Shown: positions 22,965 through 35,931, numbered from the stretch's first letter. The stretch: DNA of 64,000 nucleotides from Funneliformis mosseae (GCA_910592005.1 CAJVPP010000004.1:20686-84685); one strand, 5' to 3'. The notes: generated by a model from the letters alone, not told the origin. Numbers and translations: made by a program.

Positions 22965-25800
22965 AATGATAATAATAAATCAAATGCCAAAGTTATATGT
23001 ATTTGTTGCAGTTAAAATATTAGAGATTTAGCTACTGTATAAGTAAAACCTAAGTGCTTTGCTTCTAATAAAGTAAGACTTTATCAAAATTATCTTGCAA
23101 ATTGCAAGAATTTCAAAAATTCTTATAATAAAGATGAAATTGCTAAAATTTTATTCTGTCTTATTTCTAAAAACTTTAAAAAAAGTAAAAACTTAAATGA
23201 AAGTAAAAATTTATTCAAAATTATATTTATTAACTACTTTTATTAATTAGTTATAATATAAGAAATCTATACTCAATAATATAAATATAATATTTAAAAA
23301 TCTTTCAACTTTTTAAAAAAATAAAATTTAAAAAAAATAAACTGATAACTTATTCTTTGAAATAAGCTTTATTAAATTACTAGTCAGTTTTTCAAAATAA
23401 ATTCTATATAAAAAATTATAGGCATTTAAAATTGAATAATTTTTATATAATTTTTCTGAATTTAAAACATATATTATTGATTGAAATTTATGATAATTTG
23501 AGCTGATATTATGTAATTAATCATATGTCAGCTTAAGTTATTATAATTTTAAAATGATATACAAAAAAATGATTAATATCTCATTTTTCATTGGTCAATT
23601 ACTAATCACGTAATATAAAATTCACAAAAAATTTTGAAACATTGTTGAATTAAAACTTCTGACACTATATTAATATATTTTTTTAGCTATATCTAATAAA
23701 GAAAAGTAGGAAGAAGAAAAAACAGGAAAAGATCTAATAAAATGATAAAGAAACTCTTTTTCAATAGTATTATCTACTTTTAAGTTTAAAATAACAATTA
23801 ATTATATTATATTATGCTTAGCTTATATTTATTAATGACAGACCAACTTCTAAATTTTTACTCTTTCACATAATTATCTCTAATGGATTACTATTTACTT
23901 TTTAGAAAATGAAAATACATAACTATTTTTAATTTATTTTATTTAGTCTTAATTTATTAAATCATAAAGCAATTTTTGGTAGAGTTTTAAAAAAATGTGC
24001 TAAAATTTTAAAAAAAATTATGAGTATTACAAAAAAAGAAATTGATGATATTACTATAACATTCGATAGATAGACCAACATTAAAGCAGAATATATTTGA
24101 GAAGTTATTTTATTAATATTACAAGATCAACCTCTTGTTTAAAATGCTTATGATATTAGTGGAGAAACTTCTCAAACTGAAAATGTAATTTAATATATTA
24201 AAAATTTAATAGTTGAAACTAATAATGAAGAAATAAATATAAAAACTTTTATTTCTGATTCTATAGGCAAATATACTATGACATAGTAATTTAAAATTAT
24301 TTATTTTTAATTTAAATTTAATTTAATAAACAATTAAAAAAGAATCCAAATAAAACATTTCTTTCATATATAACACATTAAATGAACTTTATATTTGATG
24401 ATATTTTTAAAGAAAATGTTTATTATAAACGTATTTTTACTAAAGTTATACAAATAGTCAGTTATTTTCATAAATTATCATATTTTACTGAAAATTTAAG
24501 AAATAAGCAAATTCAAATTTATAAAAAATTATATCATTAATATTACCTGAGAATACTAAATGGAATAGCTATTACTTTTACTTTATTCTATTTTAAAAAC
24601 TAAAGTTGCATTTAAAAGTGAGTTTTTTTAATTTTTATTTAAATTATTATTATAATATTAATTAATTTATTAATTATTATTTAGTTTATTTCTATAAAAT
24701 TCATAAACATCAATCAAATGTAACTTATATAAATGGTATTTTAAATGTAATATCTAATAATACTTCAAAAAAAAAAATGGTAAATAAAAATTATTTGATA
24801 ATATTGCCTATATTATTAATAATAATGATTTTTTATTAACTCTAATAAAGCTTCAAAATTTATTATATCCTTTATGTAAATTTTTAAATAAACTTCAAAA
24901 AAATACTGAAAGTTATATAAAGTAATTCATTATTTTACATATGTAACAAAATTTTTAATGAGCATATAGATTCAAATTTTTCAGAACAAATAGTTAAAAG
25001 AATAGAAAAACGCTGAAAACAATGATAATAACCACTTTTAATTCTTTTAATTATACTTCATCCTTCATATAAAGTTTTAAAATTTCAGATATTTACACCT
25101 AATTTATCTATGATACATCTTGAAAAATGATTAAAATATTATTATAATGTATGGTTTGATTATAAATCTTAAACTATTTTAACAGAATTTATGTAATATA
25201 TGAAAGGTTTAGACTTTTATGATGACAATTCATTTATTCAGTTTCAAAGTCAATTAATTGATTTTTGAGAATTTATTAGTGATATAAGATCTGAATTAAT
25301 AAAAGTTACAATTAGAATACATGAAATACATCTGTTAAGAGATTATGATCAAACATGAGATATTTATATGGTTTATATTTTTTATTTATAAATTAATTTT
25401 AATATTTTTTAATAATATTTTTTATTTATTTTATTTTAGTTTAAAAGGGTACTTGAAATAGTATAAATTAGAAGTGATATTCTTTATAATCAAAATATTA
25501 AACATGTACAAAATGAAGAAAAAAAATTTATCAACTTTATATACTAATAGCAATTACTTTAGAAGAAGAATCTGATAATAGTAATAATAATGATGATCAG
25601 ATTAATCAAGTATTAAGTGATGAAGATTCTAATAATAATGAAAATGAACCATTAACAAAAGAAGATGAAAAATATTAGGATTTGATTATAACTGAATAAA
25701 TTAATAATGTAAAATATAAAAACTAATTTAATTATACTGATGATGTAATATTACTTTCTTTAGAATGAGATTTAAATTTTAATTAAATGAATAAACCATT
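22965..25800 (+). pseudogene. hAT transposase (BED finger + DUF659-type core), decayed
   Basis: The 5' part reads NKSNAKVICICCS, IRDLAT, NKVRLYQNYLANCKNF, a BED-type zinc finger whose His has probably become Tyr. At about 24020-24290 the RNase-H-like core reads EIDDITITFDR-stop-TN, AEYI-stop-EV, QPLV-stop-NAYDISGE, SQTENVI, INIKTFISDS. The last third keeps acidic, Asn-rich tail words (EEESDNSNNNDDQINQVLSDE). hAT transposases cut and paste DNA using a DDE catalytic site. The three stops in the core each stand where Trp is expected and are TAG, TGA and TAA. AT-rich interruptions at about 24290-24360 and 25380-25440 may be introns. The element is inactive. Confidence 0.78.
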
Positions 25801-27030
25801 TATCTTACTGATAATTCAGTAAAATAGTTATTAGATCATTTTTTATTTTTAATCTAGAATTACTGACCTATTTAAATACAGATGATGTATTTACTAATAT
25901 TTAATAATTAATTTATATATGATAATAAGTAAAATAAATAATATTTTCAAAAATTAGATTGTTTAAGATTTTTTTGTTTTTTAATTTACAATAACTAATT
26001 TTTTTATTTCTCTTAATCCTGTAATTGACATGAATGAGACTGTATTAGAATTCAGAATAAATTATCAATTTGTTCATTGATTGAAACTAAAATCTTAAAA
26101 TCTTTCATAAAAAATTTGTTAAAATTTTAAGTATAAATATAAAATTAGACGATGTGATATTTTTCAAATTCAAGTTTAATTCTGAAAAATTTGAAAATAC
26201 AGTTATATAAATTGACAAAAAAATTTAGTATGATTGAAGTAGAGAATAAAGTTTGTTTTAATAAAAAATTATATCTGAACATATAGATATAAATTCAAAT
26301 TTTTTTAAAAAAAATTTTATTTTCTTCTTTTATTAATAATATGATTAACTGAAATTATTTACTTTTTTTGAATGAGACCATCTGTATAATCAAATAAAAT
26401 TCTTATAATCTAAAAGAACTAATATAATATAAAAATAAATCTGAGTTAGTATAAGTTAAAACATGTAATTCTTGATATAATCTTTTTCATATCCAATTAT
26501 GAATTGATTCTGATATTATTGATCATAAAGTCATAAAGTTATAATGCTTATTAAAATAATCAAATAATATATAACTAGTTATTAAAGTTATATAGGTCAT
26601 AAAAGGTTATGTGTCATCACTAACATGAGGTATTTTGACTTTAATATAATACATAATCTACTAATTACTAGTTAACTACTTTTTTACTTATATAAGGGTC
26701 TTTGAATTTTAAGATGAAAATGGTATTTATTATAGACTTATCAGCGAAAGTTAAGTTTTTGTTAATTCTTAACTTAATTTGTATCCATGTATTCTTAAAA
26801 ACTTAGTATTTAAGTATAATCAATGCTGATCAATGAATTGATCAATCAGTTATAAATGTATATTAGTATATATACTTACATATTTATTATATATAAAATT
26901 CATAAGAAAATCATCTAATTTTATGCCTTAGTTGAAACCTAAAACTATGGCTATTAGATTGTGATCCATATTAGAAGTTCAATTGTTACAAACTGAACTA
27001 GAAATGTTAATCTCTAACCTTATAATTTTT
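25801..27030. other. AT-rich spacer, possible 3' arm of the hAT element
   Basis: No gene is seen. The RTCATAAA/TTATGAC words between 26510 and 26620 echo those at 22500-22615. The sequence from about 26700 to 27030 is slightly less AT-rich but not readable. Confidence 0.35.
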
Positions 27031-27033
27031 ACA

Positions 27034-27049
27034 TTTTTTTTTTTTTTTT
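27034..27049 (-). repeat. 16-nt T run, likely poly(A) tail of the LINE on the minus strand
   Basis: An uninterrupted T run lies about 250 bp beyond the last codon of the minus-strand LINE. This is where a retrotransposed 3' poly(A) tail would sit. Unlike the runs in the gene islands it is not followed by a matching A run. Confidence 0.5.
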
Positions 27050-27301
27050 AAAGTGTGATAATTTTACTAAATCTTTATTATAATAAAAGTAAATATTTAT
27101 ACATTTATAGATAAACTAAAAATAAAAATAAAAATAAATCACAAAAAAAAACAAAAATTTGTCTAAAAACTATATCTTTAAAGAAGACTGACCTTGCACT
27201 TTCTCAAAATCAAATCTAACCCAAACTATATATATCACTTTTTAGAAAAATAAATGAATAAAAGAAAAGAAAACATGGTCACTACTGCACTAAAAATTCA
27301 A

Positions 27302-30060
27302 TCAATATGAGCTTAACCGTATTATGGTAGCAATAGGATTTGATCTAAAAGTATTAGAAATAAATCGGAAGGAAAGGTTATAACCTGAGATTTTAAAGTT
27401 ATTCTTTTTTTCTTCAATGGAGATATTCACAGAATTTTCTAGCTCTTTTTGTATAGTGCATCTGTCTGTCCAAATTTGTTGAGTTTGTTTACATATGAGA
27501 TGCATAAATGAGAAACAGGTTACATTAGTTAATTATACTGAATTAAGTTTGCTGTAAATAAAGCGGTAGAGTTGTAAGAGAACAATTTCTTTGATTAGTG
27601 TAAAATAAGAAGTTGAATTATATGTGCAAAGCTGCCAATAAGACAATTGCTCTATTTTGATATCAGTTGTATTGGTAAGAAATTTTAAGTGATATTTGAA
27701 GTTAATAATAATGTTTTTCATTTTATAGTTGACTATTAGGCACATCCAAATATGATAGAAGTCATCATTAGCTGTTTTATATCAAGAACATAAAAGAGAT
27801 GATAGATAGAGTATCAGATGTCTAATCTTCATAATTTTTAGTGTAGGAAGCATTTTTAACATGCGTTAGAATTTAGCTTTTCTGATTGCTAAGGCAATAT
27901 AAGAGGTACACCTTACAATAATATTATTATTTAGTAAGAATGAAGTGACAATCCAATGAGAATAGACAACTATGACGCTTTTTAAGAGAATTTTCAAGTT
28001 ACTTAAGTTCAAGATTGAAGATTTTCTATGTAGTTTTTTATGAATTAGCGTATGAGGATCAATATGTACGAGTTATAGAATATTATAAAAGCTTTATTAG
28101 AGTTAGAAGTAAAAAATTATAAGGCACAGGATTGATTGCAATTTCTAGCTAGTTTGTCAATTTTGTTATTGTAAAAATTATTAGAATGTGCTTTGATTTT
28201 AATCAGATACATATTCAGGTAATTATGTAATATAATATTAAATAAGCAAGTTCATATAAAGTTCCAATTGAAAGAACTATATGAAAGACATTCACATATT
28301 TATCCTTGAATTTAATAGAAATTGAGGTACAAAGATTGCAAGAAAGTATGAGAAAACATATAAAAATCAAATTTTAACTTCTATGTATCTTCTTGATGTA
28401 GAGAGCAATGATCACAATCCTTAAATATAGTATAATAATAAGGGTCTACTAAAGTTAAACAGTATTTAATATATATGGTATTATCATCAAAGTAGGTAAG
28501 ATAACTAGTGATAAATGATTTGGTAGCGGTATCCCATCCAATAACATAGTTGTAAATTCTAAGTTTTGTTTGAGCAGTTGAATAGTATAATCGTAATAAT
28601 GATTATATTTAAAACTGTTCATTAGTGGAAGCATTTTATGCTCTTTTATTGATAGTAAACGCTCAATAGTTATGAATCACTTAGGTGTTATATAGAATTT
28701 TTTCTCAGTATTAATGATAATACAGAGGTCATTATATGTTAACATGTAGTTACTATGACAGTTAAATAATTGTTTAATATAAAGGACTGAGCATTAACAA
28801 AGGTCTTTGATGAAAGCTCTATAATGAGTTAGAATAAGTTTATAGATATTGTGTATACCGCCTGCTATATTTTGATGAAAGATAAAAAAAACACTCAAGG
28901 AGATATTCAATTATTTTATATTATATAAAGTAGACGAAAGTCAATCATCATTTTTCTATATTGTATTATAAAGCCAAAAGATCAAGAGGCTTTTGTATAA
29001 CCATTCTTTGATTTGTAGTTATTTGATTCTTATGAGAAATGTTAGTTCTAAAAGACCAGTTTCATTGGTCTTTATAAGATTGTTAAATTGAAATATTGAA
29101 AAGTTATTATTGCAGTAGAATAACGTAAAAATAATGTGAGTTAAACAGATTGGTGAATATAACTCGTGAGAGCTTGAGTTTTCTTTTCAAAAATGCAATA
29201 AATGTGGCTATTAATATTTTGCATTGAGCTTTTGATAGGAGTATTAGTTGAGATTTATATTCAATTTTTAAGAGGATTACTGTATTATATATATAAATTA
29301 TTTGTAAATCGGTTAACTTTTTATTTTTCATGATGGTGACAGCATTTTTAATTTCAGTATGCTATTATTTTATAATAAAGTTGTTATTAAATCATAAGGA
29401 TATCTATATACTCAGATATCTAATACTATTATTTAAATGATAAAGGATAAGTTTATAATGTTATAAATTACATCAGATAATAAAAGGTTGTGATTGATAA
29501 GTATTAATTAATAGTTCTGATTTTGACCAATTGACTTAAATATTATTAAAGTTAAAAAACTATTAGCAATTGAAGTGATGTGTGATAAGTCCTTTTTAGA
29601 TTTAACCACCTACAAAGTGTCATTCATAAATGCTAAAGTAAAAATTTTACATTAGCGAGATGTAGTTTGAGTGAAACGGATGTCAGAATGCTATTGTATA
29701 TTCATATTATAATTATAGGGTGAATTATTAATTCTACATAGAAGCAGGTCATAATAAATGTATTACAAAAGTGGTAAAATTACTTCTCCTTAGTCGATCC
29801 TTGAGTGAACTAAATATGTATCAGTATTTTTATATGCTGGTTAAAACGGGATATAAAAATCTTTATGATAATTTGAATAAACGAGAAAGGGATTTTAAGT
29901 CGTTCAAGAACTTTGACTAACATAAAGACATTAATATAATTATAAACTTTAGACATATTCTGAAGGAGCGCCCAAAGTTCTTGATTGTTAAATAAGGCAT
30001 CTTGTTTAATATGGTTAATTATATGAATGAAATCAAACGTTGATTTGAAAGAATATAATT
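27302..30060 (-). pseudogene. non-LTR retrotransposon (LINE) ORF2 remnant
   Basis: From about 30050 downwards the reading gives ELWALLQNMSKVYNYINVFM and LERLKIPFSFIQIIIKIF, then after a frameshift GEVILPLL-YIYYDLLL and LAFMNDT, the degenerate form of the FADDT catalytic strand. A post-RT part follows at 29331-29107 (KKLTDLQIIYIYNTVILLKI, EYKSQL). The C-terminal region ends at 27302 (ICKQTQQIWTDRC...). These match the LINE type frequent in Rhizophagus, which carries an RT and a downstream RNase H-like part. The 5' end stops abruptly at AT-rich DNA near 30.07 kb, as in 5'-truncated LINE insertions. This block has visibly higher GC than its flanks, suggesting a younger insertion than the hAT and Ty3 elements. 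Confidence 0.8.
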
Positions 30061-30074
30061 TTTTACATAATGAA

Positions 30075-31480
30075 AATTTTCTTATTTATATAAAATTAAT
30101 GTAGATTATTTTTATAAATTCTATAATTCTTGATTTTCTATCTCTGTAGATCCTATGATTTTCTAATTTTCTATTTCTATAATTTTGTAATTTCTTATTT
30201 TTCTTTTTGTAAATTTCATAAAATTCTTTTTAAGTTTTTAGTAATTATTATTATTTTTTATTATTATTTTCTAATATTTTCAATATTTCTATTTTAATTA
30301 ATCTGTAAATTCTGTTATTTCTAATTTAATATTCTGTTATTTCTATTATTTTTATAAATATTTATTTATTATAATCTTTTATTTAATTAAATATCTCTTT
30401 AATTAATTAGTTAAAATGTTATGTAATATTAGTTCTATAAATTTCTAACTTTACAATGGTAAGTTTAAGATTAGCTAATGATAATTAAACAAATTGAAAA
30501 ATAAAAATTGAAAAATTTAAAATATTAATAAATATTTGTATTTATAAATTTAAGATTTTTAATTTCATAATAATTTATTAAATATTAATATTATTTATTC
30601 TGATATTTTTTAAAGTAACTTAGTTTAAAAATATTTCTTCTCTTTTTTAGTATTTTATAGATTCATTTATATAAATGTATAAAATAATATTTCTTTCAAA
30701 TCTGAAATTGTACTATATCTAATTTTGTTAAATTTTATTAGATCATTATAATATTATAAGATAATTTACAGTTAATAAAATTTTGTATTACTGAATATTG
30801 ATCAAATTTTTAGAATATCGATTATTAATAATTATTTTCATATTTTATAATACCATTTATAAAAAAATACTTATTATATGATTATAAAATATAATTAAAA
30901 TTATTACAATCATCATCATTATCATCATTTATTAATTATAATAAAAATAAAAATAATAATAATAATAGTTATAATAATAATATTAGCAATAGCAATATAA
31001 CTAGTATAATTACTATTATTTATTATTTTAAAAGATTATAAAAATTATATATTTTTTAATACTAAAAAAAAAACTTTAATTAAAAGATAAAAAATGAGTT
31101 AACATTAAATTATATTTTGATCTAAATCATGTTTGACATATAGAAGTTAATTGATTTTTTTAGCAGTTTTTCTTTTTCTTAAAAAAATTAAAAATACTAT
31201 TAAAATATTTTTGATAATTTTTTAATAGAATTATTTTGATTGAAAAATTTTAAAATATATATTATTAAAATATAAATGTATATCACTATTTAAAAGTATA
31301 TATGCAACCTAACTATTTTGTAAATTTTAAAAGAGAGAGTGAAAAAAAACAAATTAATAAATAATAATATAATTAAAATTTTTAACATGATAGTAATTAT
31401 ATATGATATTATATATATTGTAAATTGCATAATGTATAAAAAGTAAAATATAATAATTGACTTGTATTTTTTCTATTAGA
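30075..31480. other. AT-rich spacer with microsatellites
   Basis: No gene is seen. CAT/ATT and AAT microsatellites lie at about 30907-30985. Composition is close to pure A/T from 30.1 to 31.3 kb. Confidence 0.5.
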
Positions 31481-31487
31481 TCATATA

Positions 31488-31544
31488 TGATATTTGACAA
31501 TAGAAAGGAAAAAACTGAGGTCTCCTTTTCTATTGCAAAGATCC
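31488..31544. mobile_element. MITE, family 1, internally deleted copy
   Basis: The left end (GATATTTGACAATAGAAAGG) and right end (CCTTTTCTATTGCAAAGATCC minus one base) of the family meet almost directly, giving a 57-bp hairpin. CATATA precedes it at 31482-31487. A further end-like fragment (TTTTCCCGGCAGTTTA, TATTGTAAAGGACC) lies at about 31655-31685. Confidence 0.6.
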
Positions 31545-31813
31545 CAAGTTAAATTTATACTATATATTTAGAAGAAATATATTATATATAAAATTGATAG
31601 ATAAAAATTTATAACAAATTTATTAAAAGAAACAATAGAATACATCCATTTTTTGTTTTCCCGGCAGTTTATATTGTAAAGGACCCCAATATTATATATT
31701 ATCCATTCATTTGAGTTCTTATTCGAGACAACAATATGAATTTAATTAATATGAGCTAAGCCACCGATCCTGGTTTTGTGACAACAAAAATTTTAGTATT
31801 GAAAATCAAACAA

Positions 31814-31849
31814 CTTCCTTCTCTCGAGAGAGGAAGCAATTTTATTTTC

Positions 31850-31887
<38 letters not shown>
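31814..31887. promoter_or_regulatory. palindrome plus T25/A13 tract upstream of the STRAP gene
   Basis: CTTCCTTCTCTC followed by GAGAGAGGAAG is a 23-bp palindrome with one bulged base. It is followed within 15 bp by 25 T and 13 A. It lies 185-258 bp before the STRAP start codon, in the expected promoter. No function is proven; the GAGA-type palindrome could bind a factor and the A/T junction could exclude nucleosomes. Confidence 0.4.
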
Positions 31888-32071
31888 CTGTATTATATTA
31901 TTTATCATAATCAACAATCTCCTTTTATAGATGCTTGTCTAAAGCTTGAAATTTTTAATTTTAGCAAATGTTATTTATTTAAACTTATTATATCCTTTTA
32001 AACTCAATAAGTAAATCAAAGTTTCAGATTAAAAAATTTTAGTTCATAGAATCTCGGTTTCAATTTTTAAT

Positions 32072-33619
32072 ATGACGACGACACCTCAGCCACCAAATAC
32101 AAACCCTTCAAGAGTGATACCATTGACTTGCTCAGGGCATACTCGACCAGTTGTTCATTTACAATTTTCTCCCATCACTGACGGAACTTATTATTTGATA
32201 AGTGCTTGTAAAGGTATACTATACTGGTTTTTCCTTTAGGCGATTAAACATACGTTTTCTAACGCATACAATCTCGTTACCTCAGATGGAAATCCTATGC
32301 TTCGAGATGGTCCGACGGGTGATTGGATAGGTACATTTATGGGACATAAAGGAGCTGTCTGGAGTGCAAAATTAAGCAAAGATGCATCTAAAGCTGTGAC
32401 GGCTTCAGCTGATTTTACCGCGTACGTAATGCTTTAAATTATGAATTAATTTTATATCGATCATAATTAATGATAACGTATATTTTTGAATTTATATAAA
32501 TTTATAGTAAAGTATGGGATACTTATACTGGAGAAGTTCTTCATTCATTTACTCATGGTCATATTGTTCGTTCAGCAGATATTTCAGATGATGGAACGCG
32601 CATTGTGTCTGGCGGACAAGAAAAGAAACTTAGAATATATGATTTAAATAAGCCAGAAGAACCAGCTTCTGAAGCAGAAGGTCATGAATCTACTATTAAG
32701 AGTGTTATTTGGGATGGTGAAAGAAATGTCGTAATGAGTGCAGGAGATGATAAAGAAATTCGGTAAGTTACAATAGAAATTTACGCGTTTTTATAATAAT
32801 CAAACTTTAACCTCAATTTTTTTTTTTTTAAAAAAAAAAGCTTTTGGGATGCTCGTAGTTTTAGCCAAGTTCAAACTTTTAAGACTGAACACCCTATTAC
32901 TAGTATGGAGCTTTCTGCCGATGGTAAATACATCACATCGACAGCTGGAAAAATTGTTTATTTTCTAGATGCCTCAACGTAAGTATTAATTTAAATTTAG
33001 AACAAGATCTGACTTCTGGTTGATTGAAATTTTTTTTTTATTTGGTTAATTTAGTTATCAAGTTTCTAAGTCGGTTACGACCGCTTATGATGTATCTTCA
33101 GTATCTTTACATCCCGATCATAAAAGGTTTGTGGCAGGTGGCAGTAATGACTTATGGGTGAGAATTTATGACTTTGAGAGTGGCAAGGAACTTGGTTGGT
33201 ATCTTATTCACTTACTCTTGAAGTTTTCTGAATTAGTGACATTCGACTGATATATTATTATGCGTTCCACGTAAATAACATAAATAGAGGTATATAAGGG
33301 TCACCATGGACCAATTCACACAGTAAGTTATAGCCCAGATGGTGAAATTTATGCCACTGGTTCAGGTATGTGATTACCAATTATATTTGAATTGACGTTG
33401 TTAATATATATATTAATATGATGTTATATTATACAGAGGATGGTACCATAAGATTGTGGCAGGTAAAATTATTATGAATAAATTTCTTTTCTTAATTTAT
33501 ATTAAAATTTTATTAATCTAGTATATATTATTTAGACAACCCCTGGAAAAAGCTATGGTCTTTGGCAAAATAAAGCAACCAAAGATGAGAAGGAAAATGA
33601 TGTAAATGGAACAGAATAA
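32072..33619 (+). CDS. STRAP: STRAP-family WD40 repeat protein
   Basis: Eight exons: 32072-32213, 32286-32421, 32508-32762, 32841-32978, 33055-33194, 33288-33365, 33437-33462, 33536-33619; 332 aa. STRAP is a seven-bladed WD40 scaffold of the SMN/spliceosome assembly and translation machinery, and in animals also binds TGF-beta receptors. Diagnostic pieces are [20 protein letters not shown] with [10 protein letters not shown] near the N-terminus and [15 protein letters not shown]. Later come [38 protein letters not shown] and [20 protein letters not shown] at the C-terminus. Length matches the family (about 330-350). All introns are GT-AG; the intron 32763-32840 ends in 13 T, 10 A and then the acceptor G. 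The gene converges with the Sgf11 gene 460 bp downstream. Confidence 0.95.
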
Positions 33620-33850
33620 TAATATAATATTCGATCAAAAAAAAAAAAAATGAAAAAAAATGAAAAAATTCTTTATAAGCTTGGATTTGCATATTCTTTT
33701 TTAATTTATTATGTGTATACCAAATTGTTTCATTCATAACGTATGTACTTTTTTATTATTATGAATATCGGAAATGCTTATGATTTCTCTCAATAATGAA
33801 TGAATAATTACAAAAAAGGAAAAAAAAATATTTAATTGAGAAAAATCAAC

Positions 33851-33872
33851 TTTTTTTTTTAAAAAAAAAAAA
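33851..33872. repeat. T10/A12 junction between convergent genes
   Basis: Ten T followed by twelve A, between the STRAP stop and the Sgf11 stop. It belongs to the class of T/A junctions found through the gene islands. The position would suit a shared 3'-end or terminator region, but that is inference. Confidence 0.5.
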
Positions 33873-34079
33873 TTCCCGAGGGAAATCAGAAATTCTATAT
33901 CAAAAAGAGCATTAACCAAAAATAATAAATATAAAAAAATTAAAAAGATGAAAAAGATTTCTAATACTTTTATTTACAAGGTCATCTTGTAAACCCAATT
34001 GTTTATATTAAATATATTCATTTGTGAATTGAACTAAAAAAATTAAAATATATTAAGAAACCGGTATAAAAGATGAAAA

Positions 34080-35931
34080 CTATAAAAGTCTTGGATCATT
34101 GGATGTTTGAAGCACTTCAATAATATCATCATCTCCATCAATGTCTTTTAGGAATTAGACAAAATTAGTATCACCTAATTAAGATTTGGATTATAATATT
34201 TATTAATTATATATAACTATGTATCCATACCAATATAATCATTATCAGCAAATGACGATTGTGTTGAAGTATCTTCCACTGATGCAAAATTCCTAAAAAA
34301 GAAATGGTGGTAAATAAACTTGAAATTTACGAAACATCACGTGAATAAATATGCACACCCGTTATATGAAATATTATCTCCATATTGTATATCTTTTGAT
34401 TCATCTGGAAATTCCATTTCATTCATAGAAAATGAACGTTTGATGGGTGAATTACCTCGATCTGGACTATTGGGTGTTGAAACTGAGCTGACTGATAACA
34501 TTAATGGTTCTATGAATTTAGAGTAACCTTATTATCGAGAAATAATCATAGTAGTAGTAACACAGGTTTACACTTACGTTTCAACTATTTTTTTTTTTGT
34601 TTTAAAAAAAAATATAATGATTTAATTTTTCATGTTAGTACGTTAATTACAAAAAAGAAATGAAATATCAACCCTTTTAATTTTCAATACCTTTGACGAG
34701 ATGGTTGAAGTAGTTTCCACAGCATCTGAAACTTTAAAATAGCGTATCATATATTAACAATTATCTAAATTTTAAATTATCCTAAGAGTCAAATATATGC
34801 TACTCACTTATCGATTTTTGTTTCTTTGATTTTGTATACTTAGCAGGAGATTGTCCCTAAAGTAAAAATTAAATAGATGATGAATATTTTTTATTTTTTT
34901 AAACCCCCCCCCGAAAAAATATGTATATAAAAAGTAACAATCGTACTCTTGATTTTTCGTTTAATTTCCTCCCTGTTGTAAAAATTATACTTAAATAAAT
35001 TTATCCTAAATAATTAAAAAGACTAGTAACATAAAATAAATAAGTCCTAAACTTACGTTTTTTTTCGATGTATAAACCTCCATCGGAATCACTTTGATTT
35101 AAATTATCTTCAGAGTATGTAGGAGTGTATGGAGATGAAGGATTTCTCTCGCTTCCCATTCTAAATTTAAGTCAAAGCTAATTGAATTCTTACTCCTTAA
35201 ATAAAAAAGATATTCATTATTCCATACCTCATGTTCGCAACACGACTTGAACTTCTTCCCGCTAAACCCATACACTTTTCCAGATGTGTAGCATAACGCT
35301 TTGATGGAAAGGGGCGTTGACAATTTACACATTCAAATGTCGGAGAATTATCTTGCTGAGGATGATTTCCGAAGATATCCAATCCCGGTTGAGTTACTAC
35401 TCATTGATGCTTTTTCTAATAAGTAGTAGAAAACATTCAACTAAAGAATGCATTGGACTTTATATCACATACCAAAAGATCGGCACCTAAAAATTCATGA
35501 GTTAAATATTATTTCTTAACAAAAAAATTAAGCTTTTATAATTAGTTCATTAAACTTACTCCGATTTGCATAATTGGCATACAGACGCAGCCAATTTAGC
35601 TTCTCTATGAGCTTCAAAGGCTACATCCAATATGCACTCATCTAATAATTCGCAGAGTATTGAAAACGCCTAAAGGGAATGAACAAAGATCGTGGTCAAG
35701 ATTTAATAGTTTAGGATATATATAAAAGAAAAAATTGATAAATAAATATATACAAACCACAACCCCTTTTGTTGGTATATCCGAAGGCCGTATAGACGAC
35801 GATTCGGAATTATTGTCCAAATCACCAGGTGAGTGATCTAGGTTTTGTGAAAAACTTAAATCGAACACGTCAGTAACTTTTGTTATTGAATTAAGCAGCT
35901 GGCTAAGGAATCGGAACATACTCGTCGACAT
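34080..35931 (-). CDS. SGF11: SAGA deubiquitinase-module zinc-finger protein (Sgf11/ATXN7L3-like)
   Basis: Twelve exons, 5' to 3': 35931-35758, 35669-35560, 35486-35473, 35399-35228, 35160-35057, 34972-34947, 34856-34808, 34725-34691, 34584-34578, 34527-34359, 34292-34231, 34144-34080; 328 aa in one frame. The N-terminal helix (AFSILCELLDECILDVAFEA, residues 59-78) is the part that packs against Sus1 and Ubp8 in Sgf11. The zinc finger at 123-142 is C-x2-C, then H-x3-C, followed by GLAGRSSSRVA, the Sgf11/ATXN7L3 signature. The module removes ubiquitin from histone H2B. The rest is Ser-, Lys- and Asp-rich and probably disordered, much longer than yeast Sgf11 (99 aa) and nearer ATXN7L3. Exons 3 (14 nt) and 9 (7 nt) are microexons with good flanking GT/AG; without the 7-nt exon the frame does not close. 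The acceptor of exon 4 could be three bases later, losing one Val. The start at 35931 follows an overlapping upstream ATG. Confidence 0.88.
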
